Source: Eonycteris spelaea
Taxonomy: Eukaryota > Chordata > Mammalia > Chiroptera > Pteropodidae
Direction of reading: 5' to 3'
Length of the DNA: 64,000 nt
NCBI GenBank assembly: GCA_003508835.1
Contig: PUFA01000162.1
Coordinates: 3,899,501-3,963,500, forward strand
Below the pieces are notes generated by a model that was given only the letters and a program-made list of their open reading frames with translations, did not search any database and was not told the DNA's origin. The stretch's first letter is position 1, and every line of letters begins with the position of its first letter. Made by a program: the position numbers and the translations under genes. Below, piece by piece: positions 1 through 9,875 of the stretch.

Positions 1-1974
1 ACATAGACAATTAGTACATTATTTTTTTAAAAAGTGTCTGTGTTTTGCTCTTATATTTCTTCATTTTTCTCTTGGATAAACAATTGCAGAAACCACATAA
101 ACATATCAAATAAATTTCAAAAATATTGCATAATTTTTTTCTGTACTATACAATATAATACCCAATATACTGTGGCTATTTAAATTTATATTGATATTAA
201 TTAAAAAGTAAATAGAATTCAAATTTAGTTTCTTGGTTTCACTAACATAATTCTGTGTTAACATCCATATATGGCAAACGTTAATCCTATTGGACAGTGC
301 AAATATAAAACATTTTCAACATTTCAGAAGGTTCCATCTACCAGGATCTCTGTATTTAGCTCTTTAACCAAACAGCTAGTCTTGCTCCAACTGTAGCCCA
401 AGACATATTATCAGATGCTTGACTATAGCCCAAAGGCTCCCCCATCACAGTTCTCTTTTGGTGGTTAGATGTGTTTGCCTTCTTAGTGGACTGGCTTCTG
501 ATGACTCTTATAATTCTGTTCTTCCTTTCATTTTCACTTCTCTTGCTCTTTCCATAATTGAGTAAAGTATCATTCTTATTTTAAATCTCATCCTTTTATT
601 CATAATCTTTCTACTTCTCTGATTTTACTCTGTCTGATATACCTATCAACGTATATTTATTGAAGAAATAGTAAAGGTCTTAATTTTGCTCTAAAAGAAA
701 TTTTTTTCATTTTATAAAAATAATATTCATGAAGTGAATAAATCACTTTTGAAAAAATCAAAATGCAAAAAATGCATCTATATTTAGGTAATGGCTATCA
801 TTTGGGGGGTTTATCACAAATTTATTATGTTCTGTGGAAATTTCTGTATTAAGTGCTTTTAAGAACTCAAATTGCTCAGTGTTAAAGTAAAAGGTCATGG
901 TGAATAAAAGAGACGACTCTCTAAAACTGTTACTCAAAAGCTCCAAAATTGTAGTCGCCAGGAAACTTAAAATGCAAAAAGGCTATTGTAAAAACCAGTT
1001 AAGAAACAACATTCGACTTTTCTAAGAAAAAGTCAAGCCAATAAATGTGTGTGCACATTATGATTTAGATTTATATATATTCAATACAGAGAAGACTGTC
1101 AGTTGCTGGTATACAATGCTATTTATGACAACAGAGCTCCTTGTTTGACATATACAGTAAAAATAATAAAACCAAATAAACCATCGATGGCATTTTAAAT
1201 TGCTTTCCTACAGAGACAAAATAATATAAATGAGAATCATAATAGTAACTGCTGAATAACTATAATAATTATAGTAAGTATAAACAGAGACATATCAATG
1301 CTGTTAAATATTTATAAATTTATATTTATATATTATATTACTTTGAATATTTTACATTTGTGTTACTTTGATGTTATTGGATGTAGAGCCAAGAAGAGAA
1401 TACTTATATTCAAACAAGTGAACAAAAATATGTTAATTATATAGTTGATTTGATAAATGTCAACACAGTTCTCAAATTGCATTTTATGAATATGGGACAT
1501 GTTAACAGACTGTGAAAACAGAGACCTGTAGTTAAACACACTTGGAAAAGCTGGCTTAAGCAAAGCTCAACGGATGTCTTTATAACCACGAGGCTAATAT
1601 GCATGTAGATTTCCAAGGTGGAGCAAGTAAGAGTGAAGCATTTCCCAAGTTATTTGATCATAATTTTTCTTTCCTGGTCATTCTATTAAGTATAATTTGT
1701 TTCATCTTAGTATAAAAAGAAAAGGTGAATAATTTGTCCTCTGGTATCACCTCTCTCCATTACCACCTCAAAGATATTTTTATCTTTTGTTAATAAGAAT
1801 AACTAAACTAAGTTTATATATTTTTAATTTTTGTTTTTTTTTTTTGCAATTATAAAAATAGCTTCTGTTCTGCAGTTCACTTTTTTTTAAAATCTAAAAT
1901 TGATGGTATGGCTCAAGGAGGGAAAGCTCTAAGGTGTTTTATAAATGTTTGGATAATTAAAATTAAACCACTAG
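1..1974. other. Unassigned AT-rich DNA
   Basis: No gene, RNA or interspersed repeat was recognised. The only visible local structure is AT-rich, for example the near-pure A/T stretch around 1300-1340 and a T12 run at 1834-1845. Frames on the minus strand at 758-946 and 1363-1563 are short, low in complexity and lack any domain. Confidence 0.6.
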
Positions 1975-2095
1975 ACAGAGAGTGAGGAGACCTCTCAAGT
2001 CAATAAAATTCCCAACCTCAATTTGCTTCTGTAAAATATGACAGCAGGATAATTATCACCATGGTTCCTTCCAGCTCTATCATTCTATACATTGA
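1975..2095 (+). repeat. CORE-SINE (MIR-family) fragment
   Basis: The order of a 'cctcaatttgcttctgtaaa' segment, a short A-rich middle and 'ccttccagctctatcattct' matches the 3' half of MIR-type SINEs, which carry 'cctcagttt..ctgtaaaat' followed by 'ccttccagctct'. The copy is old and has lost its 5' part. The exact family (MIR, MIRb, MIR3) cannot be assigned by eye. Confidence 0.5.
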
Positions 2096-3589
2096 CAGAA
2101 TGTATACCATGGTACGCTCTGTCTATCAAGGGGTAATGCAACATCCACTAGGTTCATAGTTTTCACTTACGCATTACAATCAGCAGAGACAATTAGGAAC
2201 GTACTGAGATGGAAACTGCTCCTCAGTTAATATTTTTTTTCCTAGGACTGAATCTTAAAATTGTTGACTGCGTGTATTCCCATTGTGAGGATGAAATTCA
2301 GTTTTATTAAAGATGTAGAACTATTTGACTGACCAATTCCATTATTTCTAAACACATTTAGTCCTCGTTTAACAGAAAATGAATTAACTTTTTCTAAAAC
2401 ACTATTTTGTATAACTTTTCTAAACCAAGACCACTATGTTTGAATCTAGCAAAAAATGTTCCAGCATCAGGCTGTTAAGTTTTCAGTGGAAACACAGAAA
2501 AATACTGCAGGTAGAGCCCAATTTGCAGTACTAACTCTTTCCCATTCTCTACCTCGATATGCCTATACTTATTTTTAAAAATATAAATGCTTTCTTATAT
2601 AATAAGGCATCAGAACATGCCTGCCATGTAAAATAAGTAAATCTGCTTTCCCCACTTTTCATTTTCCTTATAAAAAAGATAGCAAATACTTTTTTGATAG
2701 AATAGTTTTGAAATAGTCATGCAAAGTATCTTTCCCTGTACTTCTTATAATGCAATTGCAAGTTAGCAAAAGGTTGTAGATCTCGAAACACATAGAAGGA
2801 TCCGCTTTACTTACACATTGTTTCCTCTCTTTGCTCTGATTATACATTTAATTGCAATTACTGGTGAGTCTTTCATTTTCTTTGAAAGTTGGTGAATTAG
2901 ATTCCATAATTCTTAATCAGATTAAAATTACCCTAAAATGTAATTAAAGTAATCTGAAAATGGCTGCCTCTAAAAATCATCTTTGTAAAATGAGAATAGT
3001 TGTAAGTGGTCTATTTTCTGGACTCAAATACTCCCAAAAGATAAACTGCAATATTTTGTTAAATCCATCTTTTAATTACAGGGCCATCACTAATCACCTA
3101 GCAAACAATAGCTACTGACAACTTAAAAATGCCTAATAAAAATTATTAAATCACTTGTATGATCCTTTTGATGTGAACTGTGCTAGTTTCACAAGACAGC
3201 CAAATGTCCATAAAAAAGAGAAATCTTAATATTTGAAATTCTTGTAACTCTATTAATTCCGATCCTCTTATCAGTGATCCATTTATATGTACATTACCAG
3301 GGCTAGTGCCCTTTCTCTAGAAACTAAGACTTCTGGGTGTTTTCTCGCATCCTCCACTAAAAAATGTTTCTCTACTACTGCTGCATTCACATTTCTTTCA
3401 CCTTCTGGAAATCTTGCCAACCCCCACACAAGCACATAAAAATAAAACAAAATATTCTCTGTAGAATCTTTATGTATTTAATCCTCTGAAAATGTTTGTG
3501 TTTCTATCTCCCCAAGTAAAATTTGAGCTGACTGATTACACTTACTTTATTTATCTTTATGTTTGTTTAATGTGACTGGGGTGGTGGCA
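2096..3589. other. Unassigned AT-rich DNA
   Basis: Nothing recognised as coding or as a named repeat. Composition is ordinary for the window. 2840-2960 is rich in short ATTA-type words, which is expected in AT-rich DNA and is not taken as regulatory. Confidence 0.55.
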
Positions 3590-4010
3590 GGTGGTCACAT
3601 TATACTTAAACTCAACTTCTAGAGGGGCTGGAGACTAAAATCAGTCACGTACGTGTCAACCGTATTTACATGATGGAACCTCTATGAAAACTCGAGATAC
3701 AAGGCTCAGGTGAGCCTGTCTGATTACCCATACTCCATGTGTATTAGCACACATAAATGCCAGGTAGAATAACACTGGCCTGACTCCACAGGGAGAGGAC
3801 AACTGGGATAGACCGTGTCCCTCTTGGACTCTGCCCTTTGGGTCTCTTAACTGATTTTAATTTGTTATGGTAATAAAATATGATTGTGAGTGTAAGTGTT
3901 TTCAGTGAGTTTTGTGTCCTTCTAGTGAACTGAAACTGAGGGTGGCTTTAGGATCCCTCAAATTTGTAATCGGTGTCATAAATGAAGGTAGCTTGTGTGG
4001 ACCGTTTCAT
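3590..4010 (+). repeat. LTR fragment, family unresolved (same type as 22.1 kb copy)
   Basis: It has an LTR-like layout: a U3-like part with 'tctagaggggctggagacta', a polyadenylation-like 'gtaataaaatatgattgtga' near 3870, then a U5-like 'tttcagtgagttttgtgtcc' and 'ctgagggtggctttagga'. The same order is seen, diverged, at 22145-22975, where the corresponding words are 'ccctgagttttttt' and 'aaagagggggtcatgg'. No internal retroviral coding sequence is attached. It is read as a solo, degraded LTR of an old mammalian ERV. The subfamily is not assigned. Confidence 0.5.
3646..3655. other. CACGTACGTG perfect palindrome
   Basis: A ten-base perfect palindrome with two CpGs and two overlapping CACGT half-sites, lying in the U3-like part of the LTR. 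CpGs are scarce in this window. It could bind E-box (bHLH) proteins, but there is no evidence that it does. Confidence 0.5.
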
Positions 4011-4132
4011 CTAACTTTACATCTGGCTACTCCTTGTAACAGTCAGTTTTTTGTTGTCCTTTATCATTGTACTCTCCTTCTTGCAAAAGTATCTGTTGAT
4101 AATTCTTAACTCACTAGTTATCTGTTGTTTTC

Positions 4133-4175
4133 CTTAACTAAAATTTAACTTAACTAAAATTTTCTTAACTAAAAT
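4133..4175. repeat. Three-copy minisatellite, unit about 15 bp
   Basis: The word 'cttaactaaaattt' or a one-base variant is repeated three times head to tail. It probably arose by slippage. No function is suggested. Confidence 0.8.
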
Positions 4176-5494
4176 TTAACTAAAAGACCAGTATATACAG
4201 ATATCATATTAAGGACCTGTATAAGTGCTTGAGAATGAATGTTTTCTTCAGCACCAAGAGAAAATAAATAAATCACTTGTTTAAAACATTTCTGTTTCAT
4301 TTGGAAATCATGAATTAGAGACATGTCGGGTGTGGTCCCAGAAAGAGCTGGTCTAGGTAGATTTAGACAAAGCACACAAATAATTACCTATTCCAGGTTT
4401 CAGAAAAATAAACTCATAAAGAGATTATAAAAAGGAAATATACATTTGTATTTCAGCAAGGAGGCTACAAAAGTAGGAAATTATCTTAGGTATTTATAAA
4501 ATAGAGATAACAAAGATAAAATTAGTACTGGAAAGTAGTAGGAAACCTCTCTGGGAAAAACATAAGCAAAATACATTTTTAAATCTAGAACAGAGATACG
4601 CCCAAATAGTTTCTTTATTCAGTCTACTCTATGAGATGCCTTTGTAATGATTAACTCACATTTCCTATATCATTTAGCTGCCTAGCTGCCTAATCTTTAT
4701 GTAGATGTAATCTCAGAGTGTATGAAATAGCCTGAATGCTTTTGGAAGTTATAAGGAAATTCATAATCGCTCATCTTGTAGCCTAAGTTGTCTAAATGTT
4801 GACAAGCTCTCATTTCATGGACATCTGTTGTTCTCCCCCAAGTAAAATGGGGAGCTATGTATTTCTTGGATTGGTAGTTACATTCAATGCTGAAGGCATA
4901 TTCTCCAACTTTAAATGGATTTTAACTAGACCCATACTCAGAGTCTCTAAGCTCCTATTTTTTCTCATTGCGAATATAAATAAACTTGAAAAGAAATGAG
5001 CTCATTATACTTTTCCCTCTGAAATGAAAAGAACAGCAATACCACTCAAGCAGAAGCTGATTTTACGGCTTAAGGCATTTTTAGTTTCTCTATATTTCCT
5101 CTGGAGTCTTAGTAGATGAACTTGCCCAAATTCTCCAGTCTATGTAAGCTCCCTGTTAAACTTTTAAGAAGCTCTGATTACACCTGTAAAATTTTTCTGT
5201 AGAAGCAAAGATTATATGCTTGGCATTGACAGCCTAACTAGTCTCTGTTATGAGACTTACCTTTAGTTTCTGCTACTCACCAGCTTTACTACCAAGAGCT
5301 CCTGAAAAGGCTACTCTTGTGTCAAAACTAACTAAATGACACCCTTGAATAATGATTCTTTTCTGACTTGTGTGTAAGTAGAAAAAGAAATATATAGTTC
5401 AAACTTAACTAATAGTCTCTAAATTTTCATTGAATAATATCCTCATTGTGTCTAAGCAATTACAGTTAAAAGCAGGAGCTTTTTGATAGAGGAC
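4176..5494. other. Unassigned AT-rich DNA
   Basis: No exon, RNA gene or recognisable mobile element. The frames at 4169-4375 (minus) and 4796-4999 (plus) are short, and their translations show no motif. Confidence 0.55.
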
Positions 5495-5640
5495 ATTAAT
5501 TGTTTATTTTTCCAGCTTTTTGCAGGTATAATTAGAAATAAAATTGAAAGATATATAAAGTGTACAACATGATAATCTGACATATGTATACAATATGAAA
5601 AGTTCCCCTCCCCCATCAAGTGAAATAATTCTTTTTTGAA
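5495..5640 (-). mobile_element. L1 3'-end scrap, antisense
   Basis: 'ttttccagctttttgcaggt' followed by 'aaagtgtacaacatgataat' and 'catatgtatacaatatgaaa' is the reverse complement of the 3' UTR of old mammalian L1 elements, which has 'ccagctttattgaggtataa' and 'gtgtacaacatgatg'. Only about 145 bp is left. It is a dead 5'-truncated copy. Confidence 0.7.
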
Positions 5641-6029
5641 ATTGCATTGTTGGGTGTATAGGGCTACCAAAGTATGAGAATTATGGTAAGATGATAAGGA
5701 TTTTAAATAACATCAGGGTATTTGATGCTGGGGTTTAAGAAATTGTAATCATTTTAAGACCTTAAGTACTAGCATATAGACCTATAAAATGATATTAAAA
5801 ACCATATTATAAACATTTTATTGTCATGAAATAAGAATTAATACTCCTAGAACTGATTTATCAATAGAAAATTGTCACTTGATATCTACTTAGTAAATAT
5901 CTATTGGTAGGAGTGATGAGGAATTTATAAATATGTGATATTGTATCTGCTCTTAAGGAAAATAGTAATTATGAAATTAGACCTAAAAACAATACCTGAA
6001 ACAATATTGAAAACAAATGGTAATAATGA
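5641..6029. other. Unassigned AT-rich spacer
   Basis: The segment 5885-5960 ('tagtaaatatctattggtag', then 'ctgctcttaaggaa') faintly resembles the tail of an antisense L2, but too little survives to call it. Confidence 0.4.
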
Positions 6030-6262
6030 TGATGATGTGTTGGTAACTATGTTATATAGCACTCACTATGTATCAGGTACTATTTTTAGCACTTCAGTTA
6101 CATTCTTTAATTTATTATCACAGCAAATCTAGGTATTATAATCTGCAATGTAGAGATGAGTCACCAGAGGTAGAAAAGGTTAACTTCCTCAAGGCTGCAC
6201 AGCTGGGAGAAAGCAGGCTGAGATTTAAACCCCAGCAGTATAGCTGAGGACTCTGCTCATTT
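6030..6262 (-). repeat. MIR SINE, antisense
   Basis: In order: 'cactatgtatcaggtact', 'ttagcacttcagttacattc', 'gcaatgtagagatgagtcac', 'aaggctgcacagctgggaga' and 'tttaaaccccagcag'. This is the reverse complement of MIR (consensus ctatgtgccaggcactgt, gatgaggaaactgagg, ggtcacacagct, gaacccaggcag). It is nearly complete but heavily mutated. Confidence 0.8.
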
Positions 6263-6404
6263 TCTGCAGTAAAATCATTAACAATAGAGAGGTAGAAAAA
6301 AGGGAAGAGCGTGTTTTTATTGCTAAGAAACCTGTCTGAATCTTTGTCTTCACTGTTTTTAACCGTGTGCCTTAAACTTACTGAACCGTAATTCCATCAT
6401 TCAT

Positions 6405-6655
6405 AAACTTTAACAGCTAACATTTCCTAAGTAATTACTTGTGTTACTGTTCTAAGCAATTTATATGCATTATCTCATCTCATATTTTAATAAGGCCATG
6501 CCATAAAAAAACTATTATTTATTTTTTATTTTACAAATGAGGAAACTGAGACCTTGAATGTTTAAATAATTTACCTCAGGTCATATAACTAGTTGTTTTC
6601 CCCTCCCAGGAGAGTGTGTCTCTTAATTACTGTGCTGTTAAGCCCTAGTACAATG
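6405..6655 (-). repeat. MIR SINE, antisense (second copy)
   Basis: 'ctgttctaagcaatttatat' and 'gcattatctcatctcatat' are followed by 'ttttacaaatgaggaaactg' and 'caggtcatataactag'. The gaggaaactgag core is intact. Lying about 150 bp from the previous MIR and in the same orientation, it is probably an independent old insertion. Confidence 0.85.
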
Positions 6656-6713
6656 CACATGCTTAAACAATAACAGCTATTATCTTTACTCTTATTTTAT
6701 ATTATGTTTTAAT

Positions 6714-6736
6714 TGTGTGTGTGTGTGTGTGTGTGT
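6714..6736. repeat. (TG)n microsatellite
   Basis: About 11 uninterrupted TG units just downstream of a MIR. Confidence 0.95.
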
Positions 6737-7061
6737 TTATACAGAGGTGTGGATATCAGAGTAGGCAGAGCAACTTGAATAGGAGAAATGAGACATGACT
6801 CAACCCTATATCAACCCACAATCCAGTTAACTTTGTCATGCAGCCTTTGATTAACTTCAAACACTGCAGTTCTCATCCTGGCTATATGCCATGGCCACCA
6901 CAGCCGTGTGCTGATCTAGAACCTGTATACTCTTGGCCAGGTCTAAGAGACTAAAATAACTTGAGTTTTATTTATAATGGATTATAAGAGAATCATGTGC
7001 TACTGGAATATGTTGGTAGCCTCATTATGGTCTCCCTTATATTCCTCAAGAGTGGTGTGAT

Positions 7062-7074
7062 GGGGGGGGGGGGG
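7062..7074. repeat. G13 homopolymer
   Basis: Thirteen consecutive G, the longest G run in the window and unusual in such AT-rich DNA. Its length is likely variable and prone to sequencing error. Confidence 0.9.
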
Positions 7075-7218
7075 CCAGCCAATTGTTGAGGGTGAGCAGC
7101 CTTGAGATAGCATGAAAATGAGAAAGACAATTATTTCAAAAACTTATTTCTCTCCTGTGACTGCTGCTTAGAAGAGAAAAATAGCTAACAAAATTATGTG
7201 ATTTAAATTAAATGTAGT

Positions 7219-7261
7219 ATGTGTGTGTACATGTGTATGTGTGTACATGTGTATGTGTGTT
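7219..7261. repeat. Imperfect TG / acatgtgta microsatellite
   Basis: A 'gtgtacatgtgtat' pattern is repeated about twice within TG dinucleotides. On the minus strand it gives a His/Thr-rich nonsense frame. Confidence 0.9.
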
Positions 7262-7289
7262 TTAGATTTATGTCTGATACATCTAATAA

Positions 7290-7619
7290 TTGTCTTACTT
7301 GCTAAGCTACTCACTTTTGAAGACTCTGTTACCATTTTAAGAAGTCTGACTGAGGACACCATTCTATGAGGAAGCCCAGGCCACATGAAGAGATCACATA
7401 CATGACAGAAATTGACCACCACAAACCGCTAGACATGTGAGGGAAGGAGCCTCCAGATCAAACTACTTCCCACCTATTGAGTGACCCTGAGCAGTTGAGA
7501 TGACATCCAAATATCATGGAGCAAAGAGATGTGGGGCCCTGTCTAAATTCCTGACCCTCAGAATCTGTCAGACACTAAAATGTGAGTTCATTTGTTACAC
7601 AGCAGTAATAGGTACAATA
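7290..7619 (+). mobile_element. MaLR-like (MLT1-type) LTR, 3' part
   Basis: 'gaggaagcccaggccacatg', 'gctagacatgtgagggaagg', 'atcatggagcaaagagatgt', 'tgtctaaattcctgaccctc' and 'ttgttacacagcagtaatag' occur in the order seen in old mammalian MaLR-type LTRs, ending in the typical ttgttacacagcaatag. The 5' half is unclear and may extend left through the TG repeat. No internal region is attached, so this is a solo LTR remnant. Confidence 0.65.
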
Positions 7620-8480
7620 AGTAGTCAAGCGGTGTCAGAAATGATGAGTAACTGTTAATTACAAGGTTGGTGAGTTTCACATATATAGATAGTCTTTGAG
7701 TAAAAATCTCAAAAGATGCAGGTTACTTGCTGGTCGTAAATGTGATATTTTGCAGAACTCAACTAGTGTTGATTAAACAACAAAAAGCCCATTATATTTC
7801 AATTTATAGTCCTCTTAACACTATCCAATTGTAGACTATTCAAATTACAAACACTCTTTGAGGATATTGAGCAATTGATACATTCTTTCAGTTAAAATGA
7901 AAATAAGACATCCATCTTTTCATACTCACTGCATTAGATTATTAGGTATAAACTATTGAAGTCAATGCCTTCTATACATGAAATTCAGTATCTGCTTATG
8001 AAATGCAGTTAGTATCTTGAACTACGATGTTTATTCTATCAATCACAGATTAACAATTTTAATAGTATAATATTTGATTAATCATTTATCTACCTCTTAC
8101 CTTATCTGACCACAATATTAATAAAAAGATATGTTAAAAGATGTGTGATATAACATACTTTTCTACTTGAAATGTTAAAATATTTTCTATTTATTTTTTT
8201 AAGTTTAGAGTTAAAAATTATGTAATTATGTAATTTACTTCTAGAAAGTTATTGATCCTTTTAAAAGTCAAACAAGTTAATACATTTTTACCAAAATCAA
8301 TATAGAAAAACTCCAGTGTTATGGATATGGGCAAATTTAAGAAATGTCTGCATCTATTACTGATTTTTCTTAGTTACAATAAATCATAGTTAGTGTTCAT
8401 TTAGGTTTGTTCCTAAACAAAAAGAACTATTGTACTAGGGACCCACTTTTAATTGTGAAAGAAGGCAGATTTGTTTATTT
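7620..8480. other. Unassigned AT-rich DNA
   Basis: No repeat family or exon-like feature recognised. 8040-8290 is especially A/T-rich. Confidence 0.5.
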
Positions 8481-8489
8481 TTCATTGCC

Positions 8490-8740
8490 TCAAGTGGTTG
8501 AGCTTTAATTCAAAGACCTCTAAATTCAAAGTTGATGGATCTTAGTGCAATCCTGATACTAGTAATAACTTCGGGAAAGATACACAAACTCTTTAGCCTC
8601 AGTTATTTCATTTATACATGAGAATAAACAAAACTGTGCCATCAGTTATCATGCAGGTTAAATAAGAATGTTTGACATTACATCACATCTGGCCGTTGGG
8701 AAGAACTTTAACAAAATGATGACTATTAATTTCTTCCTGT
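8490..8740 (+). repeat. MIR SINE, sense
   Basis: 'gtaataacttcgggaaagat', 'tttagcctcagttatttcat', 'tacatgagaata' and 'gcaggttaaataagaatgt' follow the MIR order (acttgggcaagt, cctcagtttcctcat, gttaaatgag). Very diverged, but the middle is clear. Confidence 0.65.
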
Positions 8741-9259
8741 GAAATGTATATCTAACCACAGATTAACACTCTGGAAAAGTATCCCATGGGTTGTTGGTTC
8801 TGTTAGGTGGGATTGTTCATTGTACCATGGAGTCCAGCTAGGAGTGGATGTGGGGTTTTAATGCAGCTCACACACTACTCATGGCTTCCACCTAGAGGGA
8901 GTTCTAATTGACACCTTTTACTAATTCCTAGATGGGCGGAATAAAAGTCAGTGGTGGCTGTGTTTCACAAGTTAATATCCCAAGCATAGATTAAAAATGT
9001 TTCTCTGTGAAAAAATGTTCATCTTAAAATAACTTCATAGCTAATTAGTTTAAGACAGTTGAAAATAAATCAAAATAAAGTTGGAATCTAACTATTTCAC
9101 CAGTGCTCTAAAATAACTAATCAGAAAAATTATTATTCTAATATAATAATTTTAAAATTTGAATTAATTTTAGAAATCATTTTCAGAACATAAAATATTA
9201 CTTTAAGAACTGCTGCTTTTAATGCTATTAAATTCATAGCATAGATATTAAATTCATAT
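8741..9259. other. Unassigned DNA including a GC-richer patch
   Basis: 8780-8960 is less AT-rich than its surroundings ('gtaccatggagtccagctag', 'ccacctagagggagttct') and matches no repeat family that I recognise. It is a candidate for conserved non-coding sequence only in the sense that it is unexplained. At 9228-9259 'attaaattcata' occurs twice, 20 bp apart. Confidence 0.4.
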
Positions 9260-9296
9260 TCAATCATAGACCTTTGCTATCCAGGTCTATGATTGA
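9260..9296. other. 14-bp perfect hairpin
   Basis: The left arm 'tcaatcatagacct' (9260-9273) is the exact reverse complement of 'aggtctatgattga' (9283-9296), with a nine-base loop. A bulged extension of the stem is possible outside. The stem is shorter than usual for a microRNA precursor. It may be the relic of a small inverted-repeat element. Confidence 0.85.
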
Positions 9297-9739
9297 TATT
9301 GCAATCAAATATTTATCAGTTATTATTTGTGACCAATATTGCTTGACTTTTTTAGGTTATTTTATAAAAGGAAATATCTAGTTTCTCTGTCACCATGTCA
9401 TGTTAATTCTAGTACCTAAAGTCGAAATAGCCCTGATTTTGAACAGGTCAGTGCAAAAATAAATAAATAAGAAGGCAATCTTCCTTCTCTTCTTCAGATA
9501 CTTTGGCAACATACTATAGTATATATTAATTTTAATTAATATGTTTATAACATAGTTATTGATATGGAATAAAATACATTTTGAAAGACACATTATCTAA
9601 GGTACTTACAAACCCATCATGGATAGTTTCATGCTTAATGCTCCCTAACAGCAGTTTGACAATAGAATTCAAGGCATTCTTTCTTCAGGTATTTGATTAT
9701 AGTTATATGATCAATGATCTTTATGAAGATGATTCCATC
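9297..9739. other. Unassigned AT-rich spacer
   Basis: Nothing supported apart from chance frames on both strands. Confidence 0.5.
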
Positions 9740-9875
9740 CTCTGCCAAAATTACAGTTTCAATGTCTATATTTTACTTCTGTTTTTTTCATTTGTAAGAT
9801 TAAAATAATACCACATTTTCATAAAGATATTTAACAGATTATATAATATGTATAGAGTGTCTGGCACTCATATAA
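9740..9875 (+). repeat. MIR-like fragment, sense
   Basis: 'tttcatttgtaagattaaaa' and 'agagtgtctggcactcatat' resemble MIR (ctcatctgtaaaatgggg; agtgcctggcacatag) in the correct order and spacing. It is strongly diverged. Confidence 0.5.
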
